Origin: Duganella phyllosphaerae
Lineage (GTDB): Bacteria > Pseudomonadota > Gammaproteobacteria > Burkholderiales > Burkholderiaceae_D
Assembly (NCBI RefSeq): GCF_001758785.1
Contig: NZ_LROM01000025.1
Coordinates: 1 to 64,000 of the forward strand
Reading direction: 5' to 3'
Length of the DNA stretch: 64,000 nucleotides
Part shown: piece by piece, positions 1-9,299 of the stretch
How the letters are laid out: every line of letters begins with the position of its first letter
Numbering within the stretch: position 1 is the first letter of the stretch
Position numbers and translations under genes: made by a program
Notes under the pieces: generated by a model
The model's input: the letters and a program-made list of their open reading frames with translations, nothing else
Database searches by the model: none
What the model was told of the DNA's origin: nothing

Positions 1-68
1 CCGCCAGCCGCAGCAGACGCCGACGACGAGTGCGCGGCATAGGGAGCCAGATATTCTTCAGGCACCAT
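1..68 (-). CDS. dgt: Deoxyguanosinetriphosphate triphosphohydrolase-like protein, N-terminus only
   Basis: About 22 codons lie in the window, read leftward from the ATG at 68; the rest is beyond position 1. The deduced start (MVPEEYLAPYAAHS) resembles the N-terminus of Dgt family dNTP triphosphohydrolases, which cleave dGTP to deoxyguanosine and triphosphate. An AAGGA ribosome binding site lies a few bases upstream, and the gene begins 9 bases after the aroB stop codon. dgt follows aroB in many betaproteobacteria. The HD-domain catalytic residues are outside the window, so the call rests on the N-terminal match and synteny. Confidence 0.6.
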   Translation of the reverse strand, partial: MVPEEYLAPYAAHSSSASAAAG

Positions 69-77
69 GATGATTCC

Positions 78-1721
78 TTAAATGTGCGCCGCCAGCGTGG
101 CCAGCAGCAATTCCTGCGGCGCATTGGTAATGCTCGGCGCACCCAGCGGCTTGAGCAGGATGAACTTGATGGCGCCGCCTTCGTTCTTCTTGTCCACTTC
201 CATCAGTTCGAGCCAGCGCGCGGTGCCCAGGTCGGGCGCCTTGACCGGCAGACCGGCAGCGGCCACCAGCGCACGCACGCGCGCCACCGAAGGCGCGTCG
301 ATCAGGCCCATGCGCTGCGACAGGTCGGCCGCCATCACCATGCCGCAACCGACCGCCTCGCCATGCAGCCACTCGCCGTAGCCGAGACCGGCTTCGATGG
401 CGTGGCCGAACGTGTGGCCGAAATTGAGGATGGCGCGCAGGCCGCCTTCGCGCTCGTCCTGGCGCACCACGTCAGCCTTGATTTCGCACGAACGGGCGAT
501 CGCATACGCGAGCGCGCCCTTGTCGCGCGCCATCAGGAGGCCGATATTGGCTTCGATCCAGTCGAAGAAGGCGGCATCGATGATGGCGCCGTGCTTGATC
601 ACCTCGGCCAGCCCGGCCGACAGTTCGCGGTCGGGCAAGGTTTCCAAGGTGGACGTGTCGGCGATCACCGCGCGCGGCTGGTAAAACGCGCCGATCATGT
701 TCTTGCCCAGCGGATGGTTGATGCCGGTCTTGCCGCCCACCGACGAATCGACCTGCGACAGCAAGGTGGTCGGTACCTGGATGAAATCGACGCCGCGCAT
801 ATAGCTGGCGGCCGCGTAGCCGGTCAGGTCGCCGATCACGCCGCCGCCCAGGGCGATCAGCGTGGTCTTGCGGTCGGCCTTGTTGGCCAGCAGGGTGTCG
901 AAGATCTGCATCAGGCTGGCCCAGTTCTTGAACTCTTCGCCATCGGGCAAAATCACCGACATCACCTGCTTGCCGGCCGCGCGCAGCGCCGACTCCACGC
1001 GCTCGAGGTACAGCGGCGCAACGGTGGTGTTGGTGACGATGGCGACCTTGCCGCCATTGACATGGCGCGCCAGCAGCGACGGGTCTTCCAGCAGCGATGG
1101 GCCGATCGAAATCGGGTAGCTGCGCTCGCCCAGGTCAACATTTAACAGGATGGTGGATTCTTCGTTCATCGATGGTTGGGCTCTGGTGGAACAGTTGGGC
1201 GCGGCTTCGCAGGCCAGCTTTTCCAGTTGATTCAGGATGGTCAGGACCATCGATTGTACGTTAGGACGGCCGGTATCGATGACGATATCGGCGATTTCCA
1301 AGTACAGCGGATCGCGCACCGCCATCAGCTCCTCGAGCTTCTTGCGCGGATCGGCGGTTTGCAGCAGGGGCCGGTTCTTGTCGTGCGCGGTGCGCTGCAG
1401 GATGCTGTTGACGGTCGTGCGCAGGTAGATCACCGTGCCGCGCGCCTTGAGGTGGGCGCGGTTGTCTGGATTGAGCACGGCGCCGCCGCCGGTGGCAAGC
1501 ACCAGGTCTTGCTGGCCGGTCAGCTCGCGGATCACGTCGGCTTCGCGGCGGCGAAAGCTCGGCTCGCCCTCGATCTCGAAGATCCACGGGATCGACGCGC
1601 CGGTGCGCGCCTCGATCTCGTGATCGGAGTCGACAAAGCGCAGCCCCAGCTTGCGGGCCAGGATGCGGCCGATGGTGGTCTTTCCAGCACCCATCAAACC
1701 GACTAGAAACACATTTTGCAT
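78..1721 (-). CDS. aroKB: AroK-AroB reading frame: shikimate kinase joined to 3-dehydroquinate synthase
   Basis: One uninterrupted frame of 547 codons covers two shikimate-pathway enzymes. Residues 1 to about 184 are shikimate kinase, with the P-loop GLMGAGKTT at residues 8-16, the shikimate-binding segment FRRRE and GGGA. Residues from about 185 are 3-dehydroquinate synthase, with the NAD-binding [10 protein letters not shown], the [10 protein letters not shown] loop and metal-ligand regions [11 protein letters not shown] and HGEAVG. Each half has its family's usual length. An internal ATG at 1169 (MNEEST) is where a separate aroB would start, but there is no stop codon before it and no clear ribosome binding site. 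The product may be a fused bifunctional enzyme, or AroB may also start internally. The start chosen is MQNVFLVG, the conserved AroK N-terminus. It lies 72 bases after the upstream lipoprotein gene. Confidence 0.92.
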   Translation of the reverse strand: MQNVFLVGLMGAGKTTIGRILARKLGLRFVDSDHEIEARTGASIPWIFEIEGEPSFRRREADVIRELTGQQDLVLATGGGAVLNPDNRAHLKARGTVIYLRTTVNSILQRTAHDKNRPLLQTADPRKKLEELMAVRDPLYLEIADIVIDTGRPNVQSMVLTILNQLEKLACEAAPNCSTRAQPSMNEESTILLNVDLGERSYPISIGPSLLEDPSLLARHVNGGKVAIVTNTTVAPLYLERVESALRAAGKQVMSVILPDGEEFKNWASLMQIFDTLLANKADRKTTLIALGGGVIGDLTGYAAASYMRGVDFIQVPTTLLSQVDSSVGGKTGINHPLGKNMIGAFYQPRAVIADTSTLETLPDRELSAGLAEVIKHGAIIDAAFFDWIEANIGLLMARDKGALAYAIARSCEIKADVVRQDEREGGLRAILNFGHTFGHAIEAGLGYGEWLHGEAVGCGMVMAADLSQRMGLIDAPSVARVRALVAAAGLPVKAPDLGTARWLELMEVDKKNEGGAIKFILLKPLGAPSITNAPQELLLATLAAHI

Positions 1722-1793
1722 GCAAAATCCAACTAAATGCGGGCGGCTCCGACGCCCGCACACGCCCTCGCATCAAGCCCCGTTACCGAGCGG

Positions 1794-3992
1794 CTATTGC
1801 GGGTTGCTGCACGTCGTCGCCACCCCGTATGGGCTGACCGCGCCCGGCGGCGCGACATTCTGGTTTGTGTAATCGCTACTCAAACCTAGCAAGTGTACCA
1901 GAGAGGTATAGGTCGACTCGCTGCCATTTGACTGTCCGCGCACGGTCAGGTTCACATCGAGCCAGTTGGCGCGGTCGCGCGGATACACCAGCGACACCGT
2001 GGCCCGTCCGGTGGCATCGGTGGTGACGGCCGGCGTCACGTTGACCGGAATGCCCGGTTCGAGCTTGCCATTGCCGTTCAGATCCTCGCCGGCATCGAGA
2101 ATGCCGTTGCGGTTCAAGTCCTCGTTATCGCACGGTACTTTCTGCACCGGCGCCCATGGCCCCGGGGCGGTGTAGTTCATAAAGCCCTTGAAATATTGCA
2201 CCGGCAGCACCGACGCCGTCAGGCGCACGCCGGACACCGCATTGCCGGCCGCATCGGTGACGAACACCGCGTAGTCCTGCTGGTAGGTGGAACTGTCGGG
2301 CGTGGTGATCAGGTTGCCCGTGCCGGCGCTGATGAACAGCGAGCGCTGCGCCACGGTCAGCATGGCGGTGGCGCTGTTGTTGACCACGCTCCCACCGACG
2401 ATGCGGGCGCGGATCTGCACGCCGTTGGTGGCGGTGGGCGTGGCGCCGGCAATGAAGCTTACCGTGGCCGAGCCATCGGCGGCGGTGGTGACGTCGGATG
2501 GCTGGGTGAGCGAACCGCCGCTGGCATCGGACACGATGGCAAACGACACCAGCGCGTTCTTGACCGGGTTGTTCTGCGCCGGGCCGTCGCGCACCACGGC
2601 GCGCAGCGTGACCTGCTGGCTGATGCTGCCGGGCGTGTTTACCCCGATCACGGCCGGGTCGGCCTGCACCGTGATGGTCGATGCGGTGGTGAGCGGCGCA
2701 ACGAATTCCAGGTCGGACTGGGTGCCCAGCACGCCGGCCCTGGCCGTCAGCGTGGCCACGCCCGGACTGTTGGCATCGATATAGGCGGTGGCGGTGCCGT
2801 CGGCGAGCGTCAGCGCGCCGTTCAAGGGCACGGTACAGGTGGCATTGGTGTACACGGTGCCGCGCGAGCTGCTGATCGTCACATCGCCGGTGCTGCCACC
2901 GGTCACTGCTACCTGGCGGCAACTGCCGATAGTGGTGCTGGTAACCACGTTGCCACCGCCGTCCTGCACGCGCACGGCAAAGCTCGAGGTGTTGATCGCA
3001 ATCGTGGTCGATGCCGTCTCGCCCAGCGAGCGCACGGTGATCACGTCGGTGCTGCCGCCACTGGCTGCATAGGTCAGGATCAACTGGCCGGCAGCGTTGG
3101 TCACGGCCGTGCCGCCGCCCTTGACCGTGAGCGCATTGGCGGTTGATGAGAACGTCACGGGCTTACCGACCAGCGCATTGCCGGCCGAATCGACCAGCTT
3201 GACCGCGACATCGAAAGCCGCGCCCGCGTTGATGGTGGACGGTGCATTGACGGTGAGCCGGTTGCCGGCCACGTTGACCACGGTGGAGACCGCCGTGGCC
3301 CCCACCGCGCCGGCGGTAATGCGGATCGCGCGCGAGGCGGGATCACCGCCGGTGCTCAGCTTTTCGCTGACGATGCCCTGGGCATTGGTGGTACGCGAGG
3401 TCAGCGTCAGGCTGCCGGAATCGGCTTTCAGGTCCACCACCACGCCGGGCAGCGCGGTATTGTTGGCATCGCGCACCAGCGCCACCACCGTCACTTCGCT
3501 GCCGGCCGCGCCGGACGAGGCCAGGCTGCCGCTGTCGGTGGTGAGCGACAGCGACGGCACGGCGGCCACTACCGCCACCTGCACCGGCGCCGACGTGCGT
3601 CCGCCGGCGCTGGCGGTCACGGTGATGGTGCGCAGCGACGCGTCGCCCGCCACGCTGAGTTTTTCAGCCACCTGGCCGGCCGTGTCGGTCAGGCGACTGG
3701 TGCTGCCCACGGTGCCGGAACTGGCGGTAAAGCTCACCGTCTCGCCGACCAGCGCGTTGCCGCCGCTGTCCTTGACGATGGCAGTCAACGTCACCTCGGT
3801 GCCGGCCAGGCCGGACGAGGCAATCGTGGCGGCGCTGGCCTGCAACGCCACGCTGGCGACTTTGGAGGCCGTGGGAGGCGTGACCGTGCCGGTACCGCCG
3901 CCGACCGTGCCGGGCGAGCCGCCACCGCCGCCGCAGCCGCCCAGCAAGGTTGTAAACATGGTCGCTGCCAGCCATCCGATGATGCGTTTCAT
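1794..3992 (-). CDS. Ig-like (Big-1 type) repeat lipoprotein
   Basis: A 732-residue predicted lipoprotein with signal peptide and lipobox LLGG-C (Cys20), followed by a Gly-rich linker. At least three tandem bacterial Ig-like domains follow (about residues 45-135, 136-230, 235-325). They share the pattern of invasin-type Big-1 repeats: V.L.A.V.D..GN.L.G..V.F, then T...G...EKL. Further Ig-like segments follow. Near the C-terminus two Asp/Asn-rich loops (DLNRNGILDAGED, then DLNGNGKLEPG) look like calcium-binding EF-hand or dockerin loops. The gene sits 22 bases after pilQ, inside the pil-aro cluster, so it is probably co-transcribed with the pilus secretin. The start has an AGGGGA ribosome binding site. 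A surface or outer-membrane role connected to the pilus is inference only. Confidence 0.8.
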   Translation of the reverse strand: MKRIIGWLAATMFTTLLGGCGGGGGSPGTVGGGTGTVTPPTASKVASVALQASAATIASSGLAGTEVTLTAIVKDSGGNALVGETVSFTASSGTVGSTSRLTDTAGQVAEKLSVAGDASLRTITVTASAGGRTSAPVQVAVVAAVPSLSLTTDSGSLASSGAAGSEVTVVALVRDANNTALPGVVVDLKADSGSLTLTSRTTNAQGIVSEKLSTGGDPASRAIRITAGAVGATAVSTVVNVAGNRLTVNAPSTINAGAAFDVAVKLVDSAGNALVGKPVTFSSTANALTVKGGGTAVTNAAGQLILTYAASGGSTDVITVRSLGETASTTIAINTSSFAVRVQDGGGNVVTSTTIGSCRQVAVTGGSTGDVTISSSRGTVYTNATCTVPLNGALTLADGTATAYIDANSPGVATLTARAGVLGTQSDLEFVAPLTTASTITVQADPAVIGVNTPGSISQQVTLRAVVRDGPAQNNPVKNALVSFAIVSDASGGSLTQPSDVTTAADGSATVSFIAGATPTATNGVQIRARIVGGSVVNNSATAMLTVAQRSLFISAGTGNLITTPDSSTYQQDYAVFVTDAAGNAVSGVRLTASVLPVQYFKGFMNYTAPGPWAPVQKVPCDNEDLNRNGILDAGEDLNGNGKLEPGIPVNVTPAVTTDATGRATVSLVYPRDRANWLDVNLTVRGQSNGSESTYTSLVHLLGLSSDYTNQNVAPPGAVSPYGVATTCSNPQ

Positions 3993-4014
3993 ACAGTATC
4001 CCCTGTCAAACTGC

Positions 4015-6126
4015 TTACTTGATTTTGTCGGTGACAATCTTCGGCGTGATAAACACCAGCAATTCGGTCTTGTCGTTGGTGCGGCCCGTGGTGCGGAACA
4101 GGTAGCCGAGCACCGGCACGTCGCCCAGCAGCGGCACCTTGCTGGTCGAATTGCGCTCGGTCTGCTGGTAGATGCCGCCCAGCACTACCGTGCCGCCGTT
4201 TTCCACCATCACCTGGGTCTTGATATGCTTGGTGTCGATGGCAAAGCCGGACCGGGTTTCCTGGCCCACGCTGTCCTTGTTCACATCGACCTCGATCACC
4301 ACGTTGCCGTCGGGCGTGATCTGCGGCGTCACTTCCAGCCGCAAATTGGCCTTGCGGAACTGGATCGACGTGGCGCCGCTGCTGGTGGCCACCTGGTACG
4401 GCAGTTCGATGCCCTGCTCGATCAGCGCCATCGCCTTGTCGGCCGTGATCACGCGCGGGCTGGAAACGATCTTGCCGGTGCCGTCGGCTTCCAGCGCCGA
4501 GAGTTCGAGGTTGAGGAAGCGGTTGTCGGCCGCCGAGAACAGGCTCAGCGCCAGGCTGGCGGCATTGATGCCGTTGATGCCGGCGGCCGGCAAATTGACG
4601 AACTGGGTGTTGTTGTAGCTGCTGGTAGTGGGCGCGATCTGGCCGGTCACCTCGCCCACGCCGGTCATATTGCCGCCGATGCCCACCCGGCTGTTGCCAT
4701 TACCCACCTGGTAGCCCGAGTCACCGCCGCGCACGGTGCGCATGTCGGAAAAGCCGAGCTTGGCGCCGAGGTTGCGGGTGAAGGTATCGCTGGCCTCGAC
4801 GATACGCGCCTCGATCAGCACTTGCTTGGTGGCGACGTCGGTCTTGGCGATCAGGCGCCGCACGTCCTCGATCTTGGCCACGGTATCGGTGACGAACAGC
4901 TGGTTGGTGCGCGGCTCGATGATGGCGCTGCCGCGCCGCGACAGCACGCGGTTGCCGGCGCCGGCGGCCGCGTCAAGGCCGAACACGGTGCGAAACGCCT
5001 CGGCCTTCTGGTAGTTGAGCTGGAAGATTTCCGATTTCAACGGTTCCAGGTCGGCAATCTGGGCGCGCTGCTCGAGTTCGAGTTTTTCCTTGGTCAGCAG
5101 CTCTTCCTTGGGCGCGATCCACAGCACCGAGCCGTTCTTGCGCATATCGAGACCCTTCGCTTGCAGGATCACGTCCAGCGCCTGGTCCCACGGCACGTCT
5201 TTCAGGCGCAGGGTCAGGTTGCCGGTCACGCTGTCGCTGGTGATGATGTTCAGGCCCGAGACGTCGGCAATCACCTGCAGCGCCGCGCGCACCTCGAGGT
5301 TCTGGAAATTGAAGGTCAGCTTGTCGCCGCGATAGCCTTGCGAACCCTGCACGATGCGGCGCGGATCTTCCTTGATCGGCCGTACGTCCACCACCAGCTG
5401 CGCATCGTTTTGGTACACGCTCTGCTCCCACAGGCCGCGCGCCTCGACGGTCATGCGCGCATGGTCGCCCTGCTGCACCGTGGTGACGAAGCTGACCGGC
5501 GTGCCGAAGTCCCCGACGTCGAGCCGGCGCCGCAATGCCTCCGGCGCACCGGCGCCGATGAAGTCCACTACCACGCCGGTGGGGGTTTGCCGCACATCGG
5601 CCGCTGCGCCACGGGGCAGCTCCACCACCACCCGCCCCTCGCCGTTGTCGCCACGGCGGAAGTCGATGGTTTTCAACTGCGGCCGCTCGCTAGCCGCAGC
5701 AGAGGCGGCCGAGGCAGCCGAGGCAGCAACGCCGGCACCGGTATCGATGGTCAGCACCACGGCCTTGCCGTCGATGGCCATGCTGTAGCCGAGGCTGCGA
5801 TTCAGGTGGAACAGCAGCCGCGCGCGGTCGCCCGCCTGCACCACGTGCACACTGCGCAGGTCACCGAGGCCGAAGTCGTGCTCGGTTTTGCCGGTGCGGT
5901 TGGCGATCGCGCCGAAGTCGAGCGCGATGCGCGGCGGGTTGCTGATGGCAAACGCCGCCGGCAACGCGGTCGGCGGCTGCGTCAGCCCGATGCGCACCAC
6001 CAGATTGGCCCCCTGCTGGCTGGCGGTAATGGAGTCGATGGCGTTGCTGTCCTGGGCGCGAACGGCGCCGCCGCCAGACAGCAACACGAGCAACAAAAAT
6101 AGTTGAGCCATCAGTCGAGCCCTCAT
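4015..6126 (-). CDS. pilQ: Type IV pilus secretin PilQ
   Basis: A 703-residue outer-membrane secretin through which the type IV pilus leaves the cell. It has an N-terminal signal peptide of about 25 residues, and AMIN-type domains (about 30-240) separated by an Ala/Ser-rich stretch. An STN/N0 domain follows (VPWDQALDVILQAKGL, about 340), then a NolW-type domain and the C-terminal secretin domain. The latter carries the family signature around GGIYQQTERNST...VPLLGDVPVLGYLF. Length is normal for PilQ. The start at 6126 overlaps the pilP stop as ATGA, implying translational coupling; a second ATG (MAQLF) five codons on is possible. It is last of pilMNOPQ, and PilP links it to the inner-membrane PilMNO complex. 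Confidence 0.96.
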   Translation of the reverse strand: MRARLMAQLFLLLVLLSGGGAVRAQDSNAIDSITASQQGANLVVRIGLTQPPTALPAAFAISNPPRIALDFGAIANRTGKTEHDFGLGDLRSVHVVQAGDRARLLFHLNRSLGYSMAIDGKAVVLTIDTGAGVAASAASAASAAASERPQLKTIDFRRGDNGEGRVVVELPRGAAADVRQTPTGVVVDFIGAGAPEALRRRLDVGDFGTPVSFVTTVQQGDHARMTVEARGLWEQSVYQNDAQLVVDVRPIKEDPRRIVQGSQGYRGDKLTFNFQNLEVRAALQVIADVSGLNIITSDSVTGNLTLRLKDVPWDQALDVILQAKGLDMRKNGSVLWIAPKEELLTKEKLELEQRAQIADLEPLKSEIFQLNYQKAEAFRTVFGLDAAAGAGNRVLSRRGSAIIEPRTNQLFVTDTVAKIEDVRRLIAKTDVATKQVLIEARIVEASDTFTRNLGAKLGFSDMRTVRGGDSGYQVGNGNSRVGIGGNMTGVGEVTGQIAPTTSSYNNTQFVNLPAAGINGINAASLALSLFSAADNRFLNLELSALEADGTGKIVSSPRVITADKAMALIEQGIELPYQVATSSGATSIQFRKANLRLEVTPQITPDGNVVIEVDVNKDSVGQETRSGFAIDTKHIKTQVMVENGGTVVLGGIYQQTERNSTSKVPLLGDVPVLGYLFRTTGRTNDKTELLVFITPKIVTDKIK

Positions 6127-6668
6127 TTGGCGGTCTCCTTGCTTTCCTGTAGTTCCAGCGTGGCCAGGTGTTCGGCCCATTCGCCGGTGGCGTCCTGCAC
6201 GACTTCGCGGATGGACACGGTGGCATCGGTAATGCCGGTGATCACGCCATGGTTCTGGCCCAGGTACTGCCCCTTGACAGCCTTGTACACGTTGCGGTCG
6301 ATCTGCAATACCGCGTACATGGTGCCGTTCATTTCCATGGTGCCCACCATTTTCATGGTGTCGAGCGGGTAGTTTTCCAGCAGTTCCTTGCGCCGCTTGA
6401 GGTCAGGCGCCAGGCCGCCGCCACCGGCGCCGACGTCGAGCCCCTGCCGCGCCAGCTCGGCGAGCAGCTTGTTGGGGTTGAACGGATCGAGCACGTCCTT
6501 TTGCTGGTAGGCGAACGGAATGAAGGTTTTCGGTTCGGCCAGCGGCGGCACGCCGACCTTGGTCTCCGCGTCGACCTGCTTCATCCAGGCGCGCACTTCC
6601 TGCACGTCGCTGTCGCCGCAGCCGGCCAGCAAGAGTAACAACCACCATGGACGGGGGCGCAGGTTCAT
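6123..6668 (-). CDS. pilP: Type IV pilus assembly lipoprotein PilP
   Basis: A 181-residue inner-membrane lipoprotein with lipobox LLLAGC (Cys17). PilP binds the PilN/PilO heterodimer through its N-terminal region and the PilQ secretin through its C-terminal beta domain. That domain is visible here from about residue 95 (MKMVGTMEMNGTMYAVLQ through GVITGITDATVSIREVVQD). The PFNPNKL segment before it matches the conserved linker motif. ATGA overlaps at both ends, with pilO and pilQ, show tight coupling within the operon. Length is typical for the family. Confidence 0.94.
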   Translation of the reverse strand: MNLRPRPWWLLLLLAGCGDSDVQEVRAWMKQVDAETKVGVPPLAEPKTFIPFAYQQKDVLDPFNPNKLLAELARQGLDVGAGGGGLAPDLKRRKELLENYPLDTMKMVGTMEMNGTMYAVLQIDRNVYKAVKGQYLGQNHGVITGITDATVSIREVVQDATGEWAEHLATLELQESKETAK

Positions 6669-7354
6669 GATCGCTTGGCCGCTTTCTTTTTGGCGTCGGC
6701 CGCCTTGCGCTGGGCCTGCACCTCGTCGGGGTCGAGGTAGCGGAAGGTCTTGGCGACGGCGTCCAGCGTCAGCACGCCGTCCTTGTTGGTCGTCAGCGTC
6801 ATGTTGTTGAGAGTGACGATGCGCGGCAGGTTGGCCATGTCGGCGGCAAACGCGCCGATGTCGTGGTAGCTGCCGGTGACCTTGATGTCGATCGGCAGTT
6901 CGGCGTAGTAATCCCTGAGCACCACCTGGGCCGGCTTGAACAGCTCGAACTGCAGGCCGCGCCCGGAGCCGGCCTGGTTGATGTCGGTCAGCAGCGCGGC
7001 CATCTCGGCCTTGCTCGGCAGCTGCTTTTGCAGGCGGTCGACATAGCGGTCCACTTGCAGCTTTTGCGCCTGCAACGCTTCCAGGTTGACCGCCTTGGCG
7101 GTCTTCAGGCGGTATTCCGCGCGCAGCCGCACCTCGGCCTGGGCGCCGGCGTCCTGCATCTCGAACTGGCCGCTCCAGTAGGCGAAATAGCCGCCCACGA
7201 TGGCCGCCACCGCCACGCCGGCGGCGCACAGCACGCGCGGCGCCAGCGGCCACTGGCCCGGCTGGCGACGGTTGAGGTTGCGAAACTGCGCGGTAAAGCG
7301 TGCGAACAGTTCGCCCAGGTCGGGACCGCTGCGGCGCTTGGGTTTGCTCTTCAT
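6665..7354 (-). CDS. pilO: Type IV pilus alignment protein PilO
   Basis: A 229-residue bitopic inner-membrane protein with a basic cytoplasmic N-terminus (KSKPKRR), one transmembrane helix at about 40-60, a periplasmic coiled coil (about 70-125) and a ferredoxin-like fold. PilO pairs with PilN and recruits PilP to the alignment subcomplex. The motif DINQAGSGRGLQFELF is typical of the family. The C-terminus is Lys/Ala-rich. The gene overlaps pilN and pilP by four bases each. Confidence 0.94.
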   Translation of the reverse strand: MKSKPKRRSGPDLGELFARFTAQFRNLNRRQPGQWPLAPRVLCAAGVAVAAIVGGYFAYWSGQFEMQDAGAQAEVRLRAEYRLKTAKAVNLEALQAQKLQVDRYVDRLQKQLPSKAEMAALLTDINQAGSGRGLQFELFKPAQVVLRDYYAELPIDIKVTGSYHDIGAFAADMANLPRIVTLNNMTLTTNKDGVLTLDAVAKTFRYLDPDEVQAQRKAADAKKKAAKRS

Positions 7355-8067
7355 ACTGCCGGTCCTCCCGCCGCTGCTGGGGCTGCTGGTGCTGCTGGTG
7401 CTGGTGCTGGTGCTGGTACTGGCAATGGTGCTGGTACTGGCAATGGTGCTGGTACTGATGCTGGTGCTGGCGCCGTACCGGGCTGCAGCGGGGCCGCCAC
7501 ATCCTTGTCACGCGGCCGGCGAATGTTGACGATCAAGTTGAATTCGACCACCTTGCGCACCGTGCGTCCCTGCGCCAGCGGCGCGGCTTTCACTTCGATC
7601 AATTCCGGCTTTTCCAGCCAGGGCGAGACGCCGGCCAGGTTGCGCAGCAGTTCGGACACCCGCTCCTGCGATTGCGCATAGCCGTCGATGGTCACCTTCT
7701 GCCCCTCCTGGCGAAAGCCTTTCAGGTACACGCCGGCCGGTGTTTGCCGGACCAGTTCGTCGAGCAGGTACACCGGCTGGTTGCGGTCGCCCTGCAAGTC
7801 CTCGACCGCTTGCTGGCGCGCTTTCAGCGCTTCGATTTCCTGTTTCAACGTGGCGATGCGGACGATCTTTTTATCGAGCTCGCCGATGGCCGAGGTCAGT
7901 GCGCCGTTGCGCTCGTCCTGGATCGAAATCGCACGGGCGTTGTACGCGCCCACCATCAACACCACCGCCACGCCCGCGACGCCGCCCAGCGCCAGCAGCG
8001 CCACGAAGGCGGCCTGCTTCTGCTTGCGCTTTTCTTCGCGGTGGGGCAGCAGGTTGATGCGTATCAT
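7351..8067 (-). CDS. pilN: Type IV pilus assembly protein PilN with long Pro/Ala tail
   Basis: A 238-residue inner-membrane protein. The N-terminal MIRINLLPHRE is the conserved cytoplasmic segment that PilM binds. A transmembrane helix (about 22-44), periplasmic coiled coil and ferredoxin-like domain follow (LLDELVRQTPAGVYLKGF, about 105). The last 40 or so residues are an unusual Pro/Ala/Val tail (PAPLPVPAPLPVPAPAPAP) encoded by in-frame tandem repeats; PilN proteins normally lack it. The gene overlaps pilM by one base (TGATG) and pilO by four. Function as the PilO partner is well supported; the tail's role is unknown. Confidence 0.93.
   Translation of the reverse strand: MIRINLLPHREEKRKQKQAAFVALLALGGVAGVAVVLMVGAYNARAISIQDERNGALTSAIGELDKKIVRIATLKQEIEALKARQQAVEDLQGDRNQPVYLLDELVRQTPAGVYLKGFRQEGQKVTIDGYAQSQERVSELLRNLAGVSPWLEKPELIEVKAAPLAQGRTVRKVVEFNLIVNIRRPRDKDVAAPLQPGTAPAPASVPAPLPVPAPLPVPAPAPAPAAPAAPAAAGGPAV
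7381..7472. repeat. In-frame tandem repeat in the 3' end of pilN
   Basis: A low-complexity run made of GGTGCT-type hexamers and an 18 bp unit, GGTGCTGGTACTGGCAAT (top strand). Two exact units lie at 7409-7426 and 7427-7444 and a third, 16/18 identical, at 7445-7462. All periods are multiples of three, so copy-number changes would lengthen or shorten the PilN tail without breaking the frame. Confidence 0.85.
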
Positions 8068-9140
8068 CAGCCAAACCTCCGCAACGCCAACCCGCAGGCC
8101 ACCAGGTAGGCCGGACCGTCGAGGCGCAACTGCGATTCGCGCACCGTCGGTCCCAGTTGCATGCCCTTGAAGGGCGCAGCCACCGCGCAGGCGATGCGGG
8201 TGCGGCTGGCGATCAGGTCCAGCAGCCCCGGCAGCAAGGCGCAGCCGCCGGCCAGGAACAGCCGGTCGATGCGCGTGTAGGGGGTGGACGTGTAAAAGAA
8301 CTGGATCGCACGCGTGACTTCCATCACCGCGCTTTCCAGGAATGGCGTGAGCAGTTCCGGCACGTAATTGTCGGGAAGGTCGCCGGTTTTCTTGCGCGCC
8401 TCGGCCTCCTCGAACGCCATGCCGTAGGCGCGCACGATGTCGTGGGTCAGTGAATTGCCGCCGAACGGCTGCTCGCGCTCGTAGACGGTGGCGCCGTCGA
8501 GCATGACGGAAATATGCGTGACCTGGGCGCCAACCTGGAACAGCGCCACCACCCGGCCGGCGCCCGCCTCGGGCATCAGGGCGGTGACGCGGTCGAGCGC
8601 GGCGCGGGCAGCGTACGATTCGATGTCCATCACCGTCGCTTTCAAGCCGGAGGCCTCGGCAATCGCCACCCGGTCCTCGATCTTTTCGCGGCGCGAGGCA
8701 GCCAGCATTACTTCCACGTCCTCGGGCGAATTGGCTGGGCCGATGATGTCGAAGTCCAGGCTCACTTCATCGAGCGCGAATGGAATGTACTGGCTGGCCT
8801 CGGACTCGACCTGCATTTCCAGTTGCTCTTCCGACAAGCCGGCAGCCAGGATGATTTTCTTGGTGATCACCGAGGCCGGCGGCATGCCCAGCGCCACCAG
8901 CCTGGCTCGGGTGCCGCTTTTCTTGCATACGCGACGCAGGGTTTCCACCACCTGGTCCATGTTCTCGATGGCGCCATCGACCACGGCGCCGCGCGGCAGC
9001 GCCTCGGCGGCATAACGCTCGAGCCGCAACTCGTCCTTGGCGCCTTGTGCCAGCTCCACCAACCGTACGCACGATGTACTAATGTCAATCCCGATCAATG
9101 GCGGATTACGGGGGCCGAAAAGGGCCTGGAATGCATTCAT
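8067..9140 (-). CDS. pilM: Type IV pilus assembly ATPase-fold protein PilM
   Basis: A 357-residue cytoplasmic actin-like protein that anchors the PilNOP complex by binding the PilN N-terminus. The FtsA-like features are visible: the phosphate-1 region IGIDISTSCVRLVEL near the N-terminus, the central VALFQVGAQVTHISVMLDG, and LFLAGGCALLPGL near residue 295. It is first in pilMNOPQ and reads away from mrcA. A plausible sigma70 promoter lies 24-52 bases upstream of the start. Confidence 0.95.
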   Translation of the reverse strand: MNAFQALFGPRNPPLIGIDISTSCVRLVELAQGAKDELRLERYAAEALPRGAVVDGAIENMDQVVETLRRVCKKSGTRARLVALGMPPASVITKKIILAAGLSEEQLEMQVESEASQYIPFALDEVSLDFDIIGPANSPEDVEVMLAASRREKIEDRVAIAEASGLKATVMDIESYAARAALDRVTALMPEAGAGRVVALFQVGAQVTHISVMLDGATVYEREQPFGGNSLTHDIVRAYGMAFEEAEARKKTGDLPDNYVPELLTPFLESAVMEVTRAIQFFYTSTPYTRIDRLFLAGGCALLPGLLDLIASRTRIACAVAAPFKGMQLGPTVRESQLRLDGPAYLVACGLALRRFG

Positions 9141-9163
9141 GCGCGTCCCCAGAGTGAACTCCT

Positions 9164-9192
9164 ACAGTAAGTCGAGCCTGTAACGGTGTAAA
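9164..9192 (-). promoter_or_regulatory. Candidate sigma70 promoter of pilMNOPQ
   Basis: On the minus strand TTTACA (9192-9187) and TACTGT (9169-9164) are separated by exactly 17 bases. The -10 box ends 24 bases before the pilM ATG. It was found by eye; no transcript data are available. Confidence 0.45.
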
Positions 9193-9299
9193 GATATTTC
9201 TGTCGTGCACGATTCGCTTTCGCCACACTTATTACCGTTGATCATGCCGGCGCGGCAAAACCGGGCCGCCACAGGCGCGCCGCTGGTTCGGCACTCGCT

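Noticed and set aside
3097-6102. Plus-strand open frame of about 1000 codons
   Set aside because: Antisense of the Ig-like lipoprotein and pilQ; low-complexity, no ribosome binding site.
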